From contig OY829648.1 in the NCBI GenBank assembly GCA_963691815.1, forward strand, positions 12,586,246 through 12,650,245: DNA of 64,000 nt, read 5' to 3'. Made by a program: the position numbers and the translations under genes. The DNA is from Echiichthys vipera (lineage: Eukaryota; Chordata; Actinopteri; Perciformes; Trachinidae). Positions 1 through 25,999 of the stretch are shown in pieces (the stretch's first letter is position 1; each line of letters starts with the position of its first letter). The notes beneath the pieces were generated by a model. The model was not told where the DNA came from, made no database searches, and saw nothing but the letters and a program-made list of their open reading frames with translations.

Positions 1-153
1 TCACAAACTGGTTTCTTGAATGTGACAATGAATTCACCAGATCTTAATCCTATAGAGCAGCTTTGGGATGTGGTGAAACGGGACATTTGCATCCTTTCTG
101 ATTTTGACGGCAGTGCTCTGAGACAATTATGCATAGTGTGTGTGTCACAGTGA
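1..153 (+). mobile_element. Tc1/mariner transposase C-terminal fragment (broken)
   Basis: The frame from position 28 reads MNSPDLNPIEQLWDVVKRDI, the strongly conserved C-terminal part of Tc1-type DD34E transposases, including the last catalytic glutamate in PDLNPIE. Just upstream, in another frame, positions 18-38 give ECDNEFT, which in intact elements precedes the SPDLNP motif by several residues. A short deletion has therefore removed the linker and shifted the frame. The open frame ends near 153. The piece is cut by the left window edge and lies in an intron of the adam10-type gene. It is certainly not active. Confidence 0.8.
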
Positions 154-1081
154 GGCTGTTTACATTTAGCAGCAACATCCGGTTTGAGTGATCCGAACAC
201 TAATCTGAGTAATATGAAGTATTGCAACGCTCAAAGTGGTTTCACAAGCAGGTCAGAACTTTAAGAATGCTACTACCGGCTTTTCTCTCTCACAAACTGC
301 GGTGTTTGTGTGTAAAATGTTCAGAATTTGTATTTAATGAACACATAAATAACAATGTTAACCTTCTGTGATTTGTGCAAGAGAGCAGAAATAAATCCAT
401 TTTTAAAAGTCTCCGTGTTCAGCTCGCTGGCTTCTTTATTTTACCGTCATGTTAAGTGACTGCAGATAAAACTCGCTTTCCTGATTTGGCCGCTCGACAA
501 TAACAGCATTTGAACAACAAAACAGGGGTCTTTTATTGTGAAGAATTATAGGAAATTATTTGTGTTAAGAATATAATAGAATATAAATACTTTATTGATC
601 CTAAGCTGGGAAATTGCAGTTAATGGCATTATCCGTTTCACAGCTGCTAAATAAGACACAAATGGACACATAGCCAACAGTCTGGTAGTAACATCCAAAA
701 CACACTAGTCACTCGGCTGTTTCTGTAACATGTGGAATACTTCCAAAGTAATAATGTTTAAAATAGCAAAAATGCTGTTTGCAGCAAAAATACACAGAGC
801 TACAGGCGCAGATGTGGACAGATGAGGACGTACACCTCTCACACAGAGGGCTCAGTTGAGGAGCGGTCCCTAATGTGGACAAGAGTCACATACCTGTTCT
901 CACTACTTTCCTGAATGTGGACCATGCGGCCTGAACCACCTCCGAATGTGTTTTTTTGACATGTGTCCTCAATGCGCCCTGAGAGTGTTTTGACCTGTAG
1001 TTAGATCTTCCCACTTGTGTTTGGATCACTCAGACCACATGTTAATGCTAAATGTAAACAGGGTCAGTGAGTCTGACTCAC
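154..1081. other. adam10-type intron 8 (part), no further exon seen
   Basis: This is the intron downstream of coding exon 8 of the minus-strand gene. Positions about 575-640 contain 'ctttattgatcctaagctgg', the reverse of a tail ending in GGATCAATAAAG that is typical of teleost SINE/LINE 3' ends, so a retroposon sits here in minus orientation. I found no zinc-binding HExxH exon of the metalloprotease, so that part must lie outside the window. Confidence 0.55.
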
Positions 1082-13823
<12,742 letters not shown>

Positions 13824-16800
13824 GGTCTCCTCATTGGCGTGTTTCTAATTTTATCTCCCTTTTCACTGTTTTTTCTTTCTCCTCCTTCGCTCACATTCAT
13901 CTCTCTTATTCATTCCTTCTGACTTTTCCTTTCTCTTCACCAGCCTCGTACTTGTGGTCTTTCCACACAGGAATGTGACTAGTTGGGAAGTTGAAGCCAG
14001 GGGAGAAACGTACGTTGACAGTTGAGAGGCATATTCAGACTTGTTTGCTAGAATATGAGGTACCTGCACAGTTAAAAGAGGGCTGTGAAATGCAGCTTAC
14101 TGAACTACCAAGAGTGGCGTAGTTAAGATGAAAAGTGAGCTGAACATTTGCCGTTTTAGCTGTAACATCCTGTAACTTTGAATATAAGATAAATCTTAAG
14201 TATTACAGGTTTAGTTTTGATTGCTAACATGCATTGGTCAGAGCTTATATTATATATATAAGTCATATTGTCAAAAGTCTTCACACAATCAGCGAAACGG
14301 AAGTCTTCGTGCACCAACTGTGAATTATTTTTCCTTGTTTTCACACAAAATGCATTCAATTCTCTTTTCTCATACTTCACCCCCTGGAAAACACTTTATT
14401 AGCAGCAGCTGTTTTCAAATATGTCAAAAACACATTCAAAAGGCTAATTTTGTAAATTTCTGTATTGTATGAATATTTGACGTTTGCTTTGTAATTATTA
14501 TTTTTTGCAGCCATGGAATTTCAATGATGTGTATTTTTTAACGTTTTGAATTTGATTTTAAGACATGTAGTGTGAAGTGTTTTGGTGGTTTCAGTGAGTT
14601 TGGGAGGAGAGATGAACTGTTTGGCCAAGAAACATGTTGGTAATGCAGACTGGATGGAGAGTTTTGAAAAAAGAGGCTTTAGTACGGACCGATCGTTTTT
14701 AGCAAATGAATAAAAGACTTCAAATCGTCAGCAGTTGCTCACAATTCAGTGGTTGATTTGGGCAAAAAGGATATTTATTAAAAACATGCTTGTTGTTTAT
14801 TAATAAAAACTGATTCATAAGGATTCATCCTCTGGGGATCATGAATGTCTTTAGCAAATTTCATTGTAATGGTTGTTGAGATATTTAAATCCGGACCAAA
14901 GCGGTGGACCAAGCAATCAACTGACAAAAAAACTTTATTGCATTAGCGTGTCATTGATAATAAATGCCAATATTTGAACTTTGCTTCATTTTCTGACAAA
15001 GAAAAGGCCTCCCACTGGTCTTATTATAAATGTGTGTGTTAGAGGAAGTCCTAAAATGGCTCCAGATATGAGAAGCAACCATTTGTATGACTCATACTGT
15101 GTCATATTTTATGGTCTCATTCTGAACAAAGTGTGACGGTTGAATTTTGAGCAACAATAACCCCTCAAGAGGAAATGGGACAAAGTTTGACGTGGAAATG
15201 AGGTAAATTGAAAGAGAGGTTATGCCACTTAAAATAAAAGAAGCCTCTTTGATATTTGTACTGCATGAATGAAACAGTTTGCTGATGATGAAATGAATCT
15301 TATCTTAGCATGTTTCCAGTTCACTGTTATTTCTGCTGTGTTGCCTAAGAAATGGATCTGGCTGAACAATGTACACATTCCCAGACTTCTGTGCGGCAGT
15401 AGTTCATTGGCCTCCAAACATATATTTGAGATAGTTACAGCCCAGATACCACAGGGAAAAAGTTTAAAGTCTGCAGACAGTTTCACCACAACAAACTGAT
15501 CACACTGAGCTGGACCAAATCACTGCAGCTTCTCCTCTAAGACAAACTTTTATGCTACTGTCAGATAGAAGATAAAGGGTTTTGGTGTATCGTGTGTTAA
15601 CAAGCACCAAACCAGCACTAAACTTTAGCTTGTAAATATCTCCTGAAATCATTAAAGGCTTGTCTCAGTGCTGTGTCCAAGAAGAGGCCAGTGGCTGATG
15701 ATCGTTCAGGACTATGTGCTAAATCATGTTTGGAAACCACACTGACTGTATGTTGAAAAAAAACTTCTACTCTCTGGTATTTTATCATAAGACTTTTTTA
15801 TCAACAGTCTTATGATCGTTATGAACAGCAAACATTTAAGAATATTTGTTTATGTCTTGATGTTCTTGGTTCATAATTAACTATGAGTTCTGTTTTATTT
15901 CTTCGAAGTTTGGTCATCTTTTAGCTCTGAAGTTTAACGACTGATCCGTCATGGCGGTTTAAGGGGATCCTGACATTAAGAGGATGACATAACACCCTCT
16001 ATCTATTACAGTTATTCTCATGTCTCCGCTGGGTCACGTCCAGCAGCAGATGTCACACATGGGTCGCTGCAGACGGACAGGTTCTTGGCATGAGACGCTA
16101 CTACAGACAACATACTACACCACTGACTTATTCCATCAGGTCAATGTTTTACAGCCTGGTGTAGAGCTTAACCTCCCCCAGACTTTAATCATCCACTGAT
16201 CGCCTCCCCCAGAAAACTGCTGCTTCACACCGATTTGCCGGGAAGGGATCACCCGGACCCCAGGCATGACTTCACAGATTCAAACACACCCACGAGTACA
16301 GACTTGCACAAATATGCAAACACACACACATGCACGCATACCCGTACCATATGGAGGTTGTCTACTTGCAAGTTTTAAGCATCTTTTAAAAAATAAGTTT
16401 AGCTATTTTAAGAGGTTTTGCATGTGGACACATCCAAAAGAACGTAACAATTAAATGAAAATGTAATGAAAAGCAATTGTACATTGAACACCTGCATAAC
16501 TTTTACTTCTCTTTAAGAGTTTAACTCATTATTTCTCCAGGTTACTCAAGGGCGTTGACTTCAGTCGGAAAGGCTACTGAAAGCTTTTTCCTCGTAAAAT
16601 GTGATTTGATGTCATCATTTCATGTCAGGCTCCAAGTTGTTCGGCCTCACTTAAGCACATTTGAAAGAGCTTCACCACCAGAATCTTAACAGAGGAAGCA
16701 TTTAGAAGCGAAATCTAAAAATGCTTGGATCGCAGTTCTTGTTACATGACTGGCAAACTCTAACATGATGTATGTAAAATTATTTAGAGGCCACACTACT

Positions 16801-17623
16801 GTAACTGATCCTGCCAGCTCTGGGAACACATCCACATATAGATTCTCTGCTCTGCAATTCAAGTTCATGTTCGTTTCTACTTTCTGGTTTTGCAGGATGT
16901 GAAGTTCTCATGAGGTTTGCTCGCTGCTTGACTGAAATGTTTTCACTTTGGTTTCTGGTTGCCTTTGAGGCTAATTCAAACCAACACTACACATGACATC
17001 CAACCTGACCCCTCAAATGTCTCGGTACTGAGTGCGAGACAAAGGATCATGGGATAATTAGTGCGACTGCCGGCCCTTAGCAGATTTCTTTGCTTCTCTG
17101 AGGGTTCATAGGCTGTGGGAATTATCAAATCACATCCTTCTGCTGACATAGGCAACTGGTAACCCCTTCATGGACTCGACCCACTTCACAAAGGGCCGTG
17201 GCCTTCCCTTTCTTCATGCCCGGGAACTGCACAATATTCAGTCTGTGTCACACTCCATAATGAGCGCATTGTATTCAAGGCGTTGACATAGATCTGAGCT
17301 GAGCAGATAGGCAAGCTGCCATCCATCTCTGTCTTGTTATTGATGCATCTGATGCCTACAGCTGAAACACAGCATTAGTTTTAGATCAAATACATATCAG
17401 TGGCCACTTTTACACTGATTGTGATTAAAATATTAAAACTGAAAATATTTAAACATGGCTCTGCATTGTAGATCCAGAAGTAGCATGTAACATAATGTAA
17501 ATCTGTGCAATTCATGGTTGTATGTCAGCTACGTCATTATAAACAAGATCAGTGTGTAAAGTTTTTTTTGCAAAGGTTAGATGTACAGTATGAAAAATGC
17601 GAAATTATGAAGCAGAGGGAGGT

Positions 17624-17950
17624 GCTATACTGTGAAAGTATCAAAATGCTTAATCCACAGAGAAATGCACACAACCTGTATTCCGAAACTGTCACCTCAA
17701 ACGAGCCGCCAGGACTTATGTGCGGTTGTGATGTCACAACTATACTATATAAAGGTAGAAAGTAGTCATTCCTCGGCTGCAATGACGGTGCAGAAACATG
17801 ACCAATCAGAGCAGACTAGGCTTTTTCAGGAGAGGGTCTTAAAGAGACCCTTGCTAAAAATGGAGCGTTTCAGACAGAGGGTGAATACAGGTATATTCAG
17901 ACAGACAGCATGAGAAACATACGGTGTTTTTTGAACGTGAAAGTGAGTAA
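17624..17950 (-). mobile_element. Diverged MITE copy, same family as 44719-45161 in reverse
   Basis: Reading this segment in reverse reproduces most of the element at 44.7-45.2 kb. Shared blocks include 'gtgatgtcacaactatact', 'tataaaggtagaaagt', 'accaatcagagcagact' and 'acaggtatattcagacag'. Ends are less clear than in the other copy. Confidence 0.75.
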
Positions 17951-19264
17951 ATATATAGCTGCAACCCAAAATACAAATATGAATCTGAAAATTGTTGCAG
18001 CTTACAAAACTTTGGAGAACTGGAAGGTTTATCATATTGGTCACAGTAAAGCTCACACAGGTGCACTCTGTTCAGACGAAGAAAGGAAGTCGGCTGAAGT
18101 GTCAGGGTTTAACGCCAGCAGTCACTTTACTTGCAATGCAATGCTTCCCCCTAGAGAAAGCTCTTTTTCATTGCTGCTTTTTGTGTCTTCATAATAATGT
18201 TTAAAAGTCTTAATTTCAGGGCCCATCTATATATATTTATATGCCTCTACACACATGTTTAAGCTTCATGTTGCCTTTCACTATCATGAATGGATGAAGG
18301 CCGTATGAATTGTAAACATCTGCCTGTAGTGTAGTGGTGTTTGTTTATTGATATTTTGCAAAACCTTCCACGTGTTTCTGTGGCACTATCTCAAATTTCT
18401 CAATATCTCACAGGACTGAGAAGACTCAGTGAGCGCAACCTTTAGCTTTTAAAGGTTGCGCTCACACCTCCATCTTTTATAAATCTATACTCTTCGCCAT
18501 CTTGAGCCCAAGGTCATGACATTAACAGCTACCCAAAACAACAAGTCAGACTTGCAGGGACTTTCAGAAGAGTTAAAAACAGTCTCTGCCCATTAAACTA
18601 ACATCCAGATAAACTGTATTTGGTATGGCTCTGAAGTGAAATACTTTTTCTAAAACACTTCCATTAACCTTGACACATTTGAGAAAGCAGCACGGAAGAA
18701 ATTACAATGTGTCCGACCACAGATTCCTCTCAGCGTTCCCACATTAAAAGATTATGTGTATACCAGTAAGATATCTCCATTTTCATTACCACATTTTCTG
18801 CTTTACACAAAACAATGTACTAGTATGATAGCAGTAATAATATTGACATAAGTGTACTACTTTTATTTGACTGTTTAGTTTGCCGTTACGCAATCATACA
18901 TCTGTCCACATGATCTAGGACAAAAGTCTGCTCTATGTCAATGATACTTTGATCACTGACAGTTAACAGAGGTGTATTTCTGATGAGCCATGTTGTTGGG
19001 AGCTTTTGTTTTACTGCCACTCCCTTATATGAACTTCATAATTGTGCCCTTTTGTTGAGTTTCTTATGAGCTAAAAGCAACACCTGACTGCACTGATTTT
19101 TACTGTAATGGTTTCTTTGATCAAAACCAGTTCATGACATCTGAATACAATCAATAAAAATGTGTCATGTAGTGACTTCAATCCTTTTTGCCCCCCTGCT
19201 TGGATTGAAGTAGCAGGTTTTTTTTTTGTGAATCCAGGTAGACCTGATTAAAAACCAATGAGGA

Positions 19265-19470
19265 ACTCTTCTCATCTCATCTCATCTTCATCCGCTTATC
19301 CGGGGTCGGGTCGCGGGGGCAGCAGCTTTAGCAGGGGACCCCAAACTTCCCTTTCGCGGGCCACATTAACCAGCTCTAACTGGGGGATCCTGAGGCGTTC
19401 CCAGGCCAGTGTGGAGATCTAATCTCTCCACCTAGTCCTGGGTCTTCCCGAGGCCTCCTCCCAGCTGCAA
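19265..19470 (-). mobile_element. Non-LTR retrotransposon 3' fragment (Rex3/RTE-like)
   Basis: Begins with (TCATC)-like tandem tails, then 'catccgcttatccggggtcg', followed by 'gaggcgttcccaggccag' and 'gtcctgggtcttcccgaggc'. This block is very common in teleost genomes as the reversed 3' end of a Rex3/RTE-type LINE. Family name from memory, so moderate certainty. Confidence 0.55.
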
Positions 19471-20297
19471 CTACATATGAGGAACTACATATTAAAATGT
19501 TTCCCACCTGTTGATTAGTTATGTCTGGTAATCTGTTGTATAAAACAGAAAATTTAGACTTTTATTATCAAAATTATTTTTATAACACTACATTATTGAT
19601 GGCTCTGCTCTGACAGGCAGGACCCTGAAGGACCCTGAAACTTATGCAGCTTAATGGAATTCTGCAATTGTTCCTTTTTATTATGTAAACTTGTGTTTTT
19701 TCTACTTCGACCTATCAAAAGTGGGCTCCATGCTCTCTATTCAGCATGTAAATGGTTATTGATGATGAATAATCCTAAATTGCAAGTTGTTTTTTGTTTT
19801 CTTACCTGTAGAAAATGCTGTCATGTTTTCACAGTGTTGTGAATTTCTAGTCAAGTAACTTCTAATTATAATTATCACATCTGTACAGCACCCTCTGTCC
19901 TTGTATGGATCCCTCCATTTGGATAAGGACATACTGATGCTAAGAAAGAACATCAGGACCTGTTTGGTGCTCCTCCTCTTGACTCTTGTGATACTCTGCA
20001 AACCCAGAAGAGGGAGCTGCTCACACAGGTTTAAGTGAGCAAGCAGTGAGGAAAGGAGGGGGGTAAAAGGTACTCCCCTACAAACGGAAAATAGAGGGAG
20101 ACTGGGTGTGACTCAGCAAGAGTAGAAAAAGTGTGCTGACACAAAATAAAATCTGAAAACTGATCATTTAACTCTATAATTAAAGATACAGATACAAAAA
20201 AGTAGACTATATACTGTATGTTTATATAGAAAGAACGGTCACAGGAAGCTGCTGGGAAAACCATATACCATCTAAATGGGTGTGGATTTCCTTGCGC

Positions 20298-20301
<4 letters not shown>

Positions 20302-20383
<82 letters not shown>

Positions 20384-20396
20384 GTGTGTGTGTGTG
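20302..20396. repeat. (TG)n microsatellite
   Basis: About 47 TG units with one CG interruption near 20379. Confidence 0.97.
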
Positions 20397-22783
20397 ACCC
20401 CCTGCCATTAGCCCCCAAATGAAGCCTTGTGTTTAACACTAAGTGGGATCTGCTCGTCGCCATTGGCTCATTTTAAAACTTTTGCGTTTATCTCTGAAGG
20501 TCTTGTTTAGGTGCTACCAGCTCTACACAGTGCATAGATACCAGATAAGTGAAAAATGAACTTGTGAGTTTGGTGATTATTTCAGTAGGAAGATGTTGGA
20601 ATTGTGATTTTACAGAAAGATGATGCTGCAGCAGAGAGAGGAACAATCTTTTTAAGCTTACAAAAGAAGTGAGGGAGTGACCGTTGTGTCCTGACGTGGG
20701 TGGGAGGTTCTGTCCCATGTTGGAAAATGGACGGAGAACATTTCAGGCCAGCCTGGTGTCCAGGAAGAGCCACAAATCGAGCTCATTATGCAGTGCTGGA
20801 GAGACGGGCTGACCTGTGACAGTTTTCCAGACACATGAGCTGGCTTGGCTTGGCCCTGCTTGGTGAGACTTGGCTTGGCTCAGTTTGACTCGAACCATCA
20901 GCAAAACACCGCAGGGATTTGCATTTCCATTACAACAGGGCTACCTGCTCGAAGGTAGTGGTGTGGTTTTGCGCGGCTATGGCTCGATGGCAGCTCTGTG
21001 TATTTTGGCACTCTTTTTATTTTAGTGTTTTAATTTTTTATTTTTTGGTCTGCTCATTTTTAGGGAGTTTCTTTGGTATCAGGACTTCAGATTTTAATGT
21101 GAGAAGCCAGCGGAGGGAGCACGGGAAGGGGGGGAGAAGAGAGAATTTTGGGGGAGGTTAAAGTCAAGGCAGGGAGCAATGTTTGGATGAGGTGCTGGGG
21201 TTGGAGAGAGTGAAGTTCAGCCAAGAGGGTGTTACAGTAAGACTAGACTCTGGGTAAGGAGCTTGACTCAAAATGGTAAACAGCTGTTTGATTTGATCCA
21301 CTTCATGTGAGATTTGGCATCAGAGACGAGTCGCACACAGTCAACATGTACTCTCCTCATCACCCCGTCTTTGCTTTTTGTTTCATTTCTAATCCAGGAA
21401 GGGTGTTGATCACTCATACAGTGACCTTTGACCTCTAATGAGTGTTGGCAGCGGCGGTGCCTCGCATAGCCGCACTATGCTGACAGTTATCAGCAGAGTG
21501 GCTGCAGGATAACGTCATACATTCTTCCCGCATGGGCTCTTAAGTGCAGCACCTAGATAACCTTGCTGCTTTGTTAAACTGCTAACAGCTTTGTCCTTGG
21601 ATACTCACCTTTTAGAAAGACATCTAATTTAATACAATGTACATTAAAAAAAGTACATTCTGAGACGCATATGTCTGCACAATCTTAAAAACCTTAATAA
21701 AACTTTTAAAAAAGCAACAATGGGTCCAATGTGTGTGGCGAGAAAGGGGTTGCTTGCAGTGACAAACTCACAGAGAATTATTTCCCAGCTCTGCAGTACC
21801 CCTCAGCTCTACAGAGCTTTATAGCCTGTTTTAACTAATTGTTTTGGTTTTACAGCCCTCAACTTTACTGTTTGTCTTAAAGCCACAGCGGGCAGCTGTT
21901 TTCAGTGAAAAGCACCAAACAGCAGATGAAGTTAGGAGACTAAAAACCACACATGCACTGCAAACCTGAAATTATCTAGACATTACCCGGAGGAGTCGTA
22001 TGTGAGCACTAAATGTCCGAATCACTTTGACTGGACATCAAACAGACTTTACCAGCTCCCTGGTACAACGTCCCTGTAATCACCGATTAGATCATTGTCC
22101 AGAGCGAGCGAGTGGGCGTGTTGATGATGTTTCTATTAAGTGACTGGTGTGAAACCGGAAGAAAAGATCGTAAGGGCCAATGATGGAATCAAACTCTGAA
22201 TCGGCTACATGACCACGGTATAATCCACGTCATGTCCTGCCTACTGCATGTTCTACCCAGGCGACACCCTTCACATACAGTAAACCAAACAGAGTAAGAC
22301 AATGTTCTGTCCTGTGCTACATGAGTGAAAGGGAAACTACGGCCAGCTAAACAGGAAAATACGGCTAAAGTTAACAACAAGCAACTAGAGAAAGAAATAT
22401 TTTTCAGTCACCAGAAATAGAAGCAGCCATATCAACACTATATGGCTATATTATAATAGATTATTATAGATATCTATAGTCTTCCATTTCATCAGACCAG
22501 ATGCTAGTTGAGACATGTTTTGTCCCCTTTTCACCGATTTTTCTCCTGTTTGACCTCTGCCACGAAAAAAGGTTTTCCTCTCCTCTACTCCCTCTCTCCG
22601 TCTCTCCCTGTCAGCCCCTCTCCCATGAATGAGTGTGATGAGGAGATAAACTCTGAATAACTGGTGCAAGACAGGCTCTCGTTACAGCCATTCAACCACA
22701 GGGATCTTTATTTACACATCCTCTGTGAGCAATGTCAAAGAGGCAAATGTTAGGCCAGATAACAGAGGGCAAGATGAGGCAGC

Positions 22784-22784
<1 letters not shown>

Positions 22785-22871
<87 letters not shown>
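22785..22871. repeat. (CA)n microsatellite
   Basis: About 43 perfect CA units. Confidence 0.97.
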
Positions 22872-22873
<2 letters not shown>

Positions 22874-23002
22874 GGCATTAAAGGGAGCTGAGGGTTGAGT
22901 TAACATGTTGTCATGGCCTCGTTGGGGCAGCGCCGGGAGCAAGAGTCACACAATATAAAGTCTGTCAGGGGAGGATGACACACGCACACATACTCTCACA
23001 CA

Positions 23003-23143
<141 letters not shown>

Positions 23144-25584
23144 TTTTGTGTCAACCTGCCAATCATATCAATCAATCATAGGCTCTTTAATATACATTTA
23201 GCCCAGTATTAAAACTGCATGGAGGTTCATTACGTGTGTGTTGCTTCAGGCACCAGTGAGACATGACATTCAATCTAGGAGGTTCATTTTGAGTAACAGA
23301 TCTGTGAAATTTAAGGCTTTACAGATGCCAAAGCACTGCACAGATTTCCTTTCAACATTGGGAGGGAAACATATTAAGTGAGGTGTTAAGTGTTGAGCAT
23401 CAAACACTTAATTTCATGCATTCAACTGAGGAAATGTTTTTATTTATGTAAAGGAAAACACCAGTTAAAAATGCAACAACAGGAATAAGTGTTCTATAAT
23501 GATTTATTCTGAGAATCTTAGATTAGTATACTGTAGCCAAGTATTACAGTATTACCCTAATACTGCTAGAATTCAGCCTTTTAGTTATTATTCCTACTCT
23601 CATTTGCGTCTGTATATCCATTGTACTTCTGCCGTGTTTGTTTCAACTATCAAAGTGTAGCCTCAACATTGATTTAATATTCTTTCTGGTTTGGGACGAT
23701 CATTTATAAGCCAATAGTTGTTTTTTATAAAACATATCGCTAACACACGACAGTTAACGGTGTGTTCTGTTGAGTGATACTGTAGAAGAAGGGACCAAAC
23801 TCCTGCCATACCGTCCTTGTATCCAAGCCAGGGATTGGCCAAACTGTGCCTTGCTGGATGATACAACGTTGTCTCATCCTGAGGGGGCTGTGAATGTCTG
23901 AGGAGAAGTCGGAGAATCACCAAAGTCAGTAGGCTTCATCCTCTGGGAACCATACATGTCTGTACTGAATTTCATGGAGAACCATCAAATAATTTGTTCA
24001 GTGTTACAAACATCGCAGAACAATTCCTGAGAGATATTAAACTTTTCCCGGCATCACACCATCTCTCGATAATACACAACATTTTCCCATGATGTGCTTA
24101 GTGCATCTTTTGTTTACAGTCGCTGTTAAATTGCTCTAATTTTCCCATGTGGAAAAAACGCATGGGGTCTGTTTCCCACAGTCCTCCTCCACTTAATAAG
24201 ACTCAGACAGACAATGTGAATGTCTCCGTGCAGAAGGTCACTGGCTTTACCATAAAGTGGTGGATGAGGACTAATGTGTGCCTTCAGTCGTAAATGCTCT
24301 GATAGTGAAATGTTATGAAAATGTGAGTTATTGCTAACCCCATCCCATGAAGATGGCTGCACTCTTAATACATTACAAAAGGAGGGAAATACTCAGGGAG
24401 ACTTTCCAAGTTTTGTCTCTGAAAAAAAGTATTTGACATTTCTTCTAACTTCATAAGATCTTTCCTCACTCTCAGGCATCCACCCTGCTTTTCCCTGCTC
24501 TCCCTGTTGCTTTAAATGTGACTATATCTTACCCCTATTCCCTAGTGAGAAGAGTTTTGGGGAGTTTTTTACCTTAAAAGGCCATGTGGAGTGGAGCTCT
24601 GGTTTCCTGTGGGAGGGCTTTCCTCTCTCTGACTCTGGAACTGGAGGCCGGGCCCATCCTCATCCTCTCTCACCCTGGCGGCTTCGGTCACTCCCACTTA
24701 CACACACACACACACATACACACACGCACACACGCACACACGCCTTCCTTTGGACACTCCCACCAAAGTGGTGAGATCCAGCTACAGCCAGATGTGTGTG
24801 TATGAATGCGTGTTTGTGTGTGCGATCCATGCTGACCTCTTTACTTAACAGGAGGTGAACACACGGTCACACAGGAAAACAAGGAGAGTAAAGACAGCAG
24901 GCAAGAGAGGGACGTAAGAAAGAAAGGAAAAGGATGTCAGGAATTAAAGTGTGGGAGGAGACAGGAAGAAAATGAGAGGCTTTGCGAACAGGGAAAGAAG
25001 TGTGGAGAGGTGATAATGAATGCAACTTTATGGGACTGCAGATCATTTGAGGTTGAAGCTGCTGCACGCCTCACCTCCCTGCATCCTCTCCCTCGACTGT
25101 CGGTTTGTCAGTCAGTCAGTCAGATATGAGTAAGAACGGCAATGTCCTTATAAGGTCAGTGCTGAAGCTGCACTGTAGACCTGAGATTCTGCTGCTGGTG
25201 TGTCACCACCATGTCAGCATGAAGTCATAACTATCATTTACTGTTCCCAGTCTGACTTTCTCTATCTGTTTCCTCGTGTGTGTGACTTAAAACCCGCCCT
25301 TCTTTTCATAGGTGTTAGTGTTCTGTCATCATGTCTCTGCTTCTCTGCGTCTGTCTCAATTCAAAGGTAAATACAAGAAAACAGTCAAAAAAGTCAAAGG
25401 GAAATAATAGTAATATCCATCAGAATTGCAGACAGTGTACAGAAGACTTTGAAAGAACATAATGCAGTTATGTTAATAAATTAAATTTAATAGCTTCAAT
25501 GTTTAACCAAAATATAAAATCCTATAGTTTATAATGCTCACAACTCTTATAAAGTTTGGTAGGTGTCTGGTTGTGGGGCCTTTG

Positions 25585-25999
25585 TTAAAGGTATAGTTCA
25601 GGTTTTTTGAAGTGGGGTTATATGAGGTACTTTTATTAGATGGCGGTCAGCACGGCCCCCAAGCTAATGTACTGATAGGGAAGCAGCTAAATATATTTTA
25701 GCGACCTTCGTCTAATCTAAATCAGTTTAAGTATACTCTATATTTAGAACGTTTTCACAGTCCTGTTAAGGTTTATGCGGACTGAAGCCGTATATGCTCA
25801 AAGCCACCAGACTCCATTTGTAATTTTATCTCACAGAACATAGGAGTTGCTGGTTAACCGCTGCCTGAATCGATTAGCTTATTTGTTATTTGTGTTACTT
25901 CCTAACTCCTTAAAACACCAAGAAGAACAAAAGCAAAAGTCCCTAATAAGTACCTCATACACCTCTACTTCAAAACAATGATCAGAATGATCCTTTTAA
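25585..25999. mobile_element. TTAA-flanked MITE (piggyBac-like), about 415 bp
   Basis: TTAA at 25585-25588 and 25996-25999 flank terminal inverted repeats. The left end reads 'aggtatagttcaggtttttt' then 'gaagtggggttatatgaggtacttt'. The right end reads 'aagtacctcatacacctcta' then 'cttcaaaacaatgatcagaatgatcctt', which is its near-complement. There is no coding capacity, so this is a non-autonomous element. TTAA duplication is the hallmark of piggyBac-type insertion. Confidence 0.78.
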
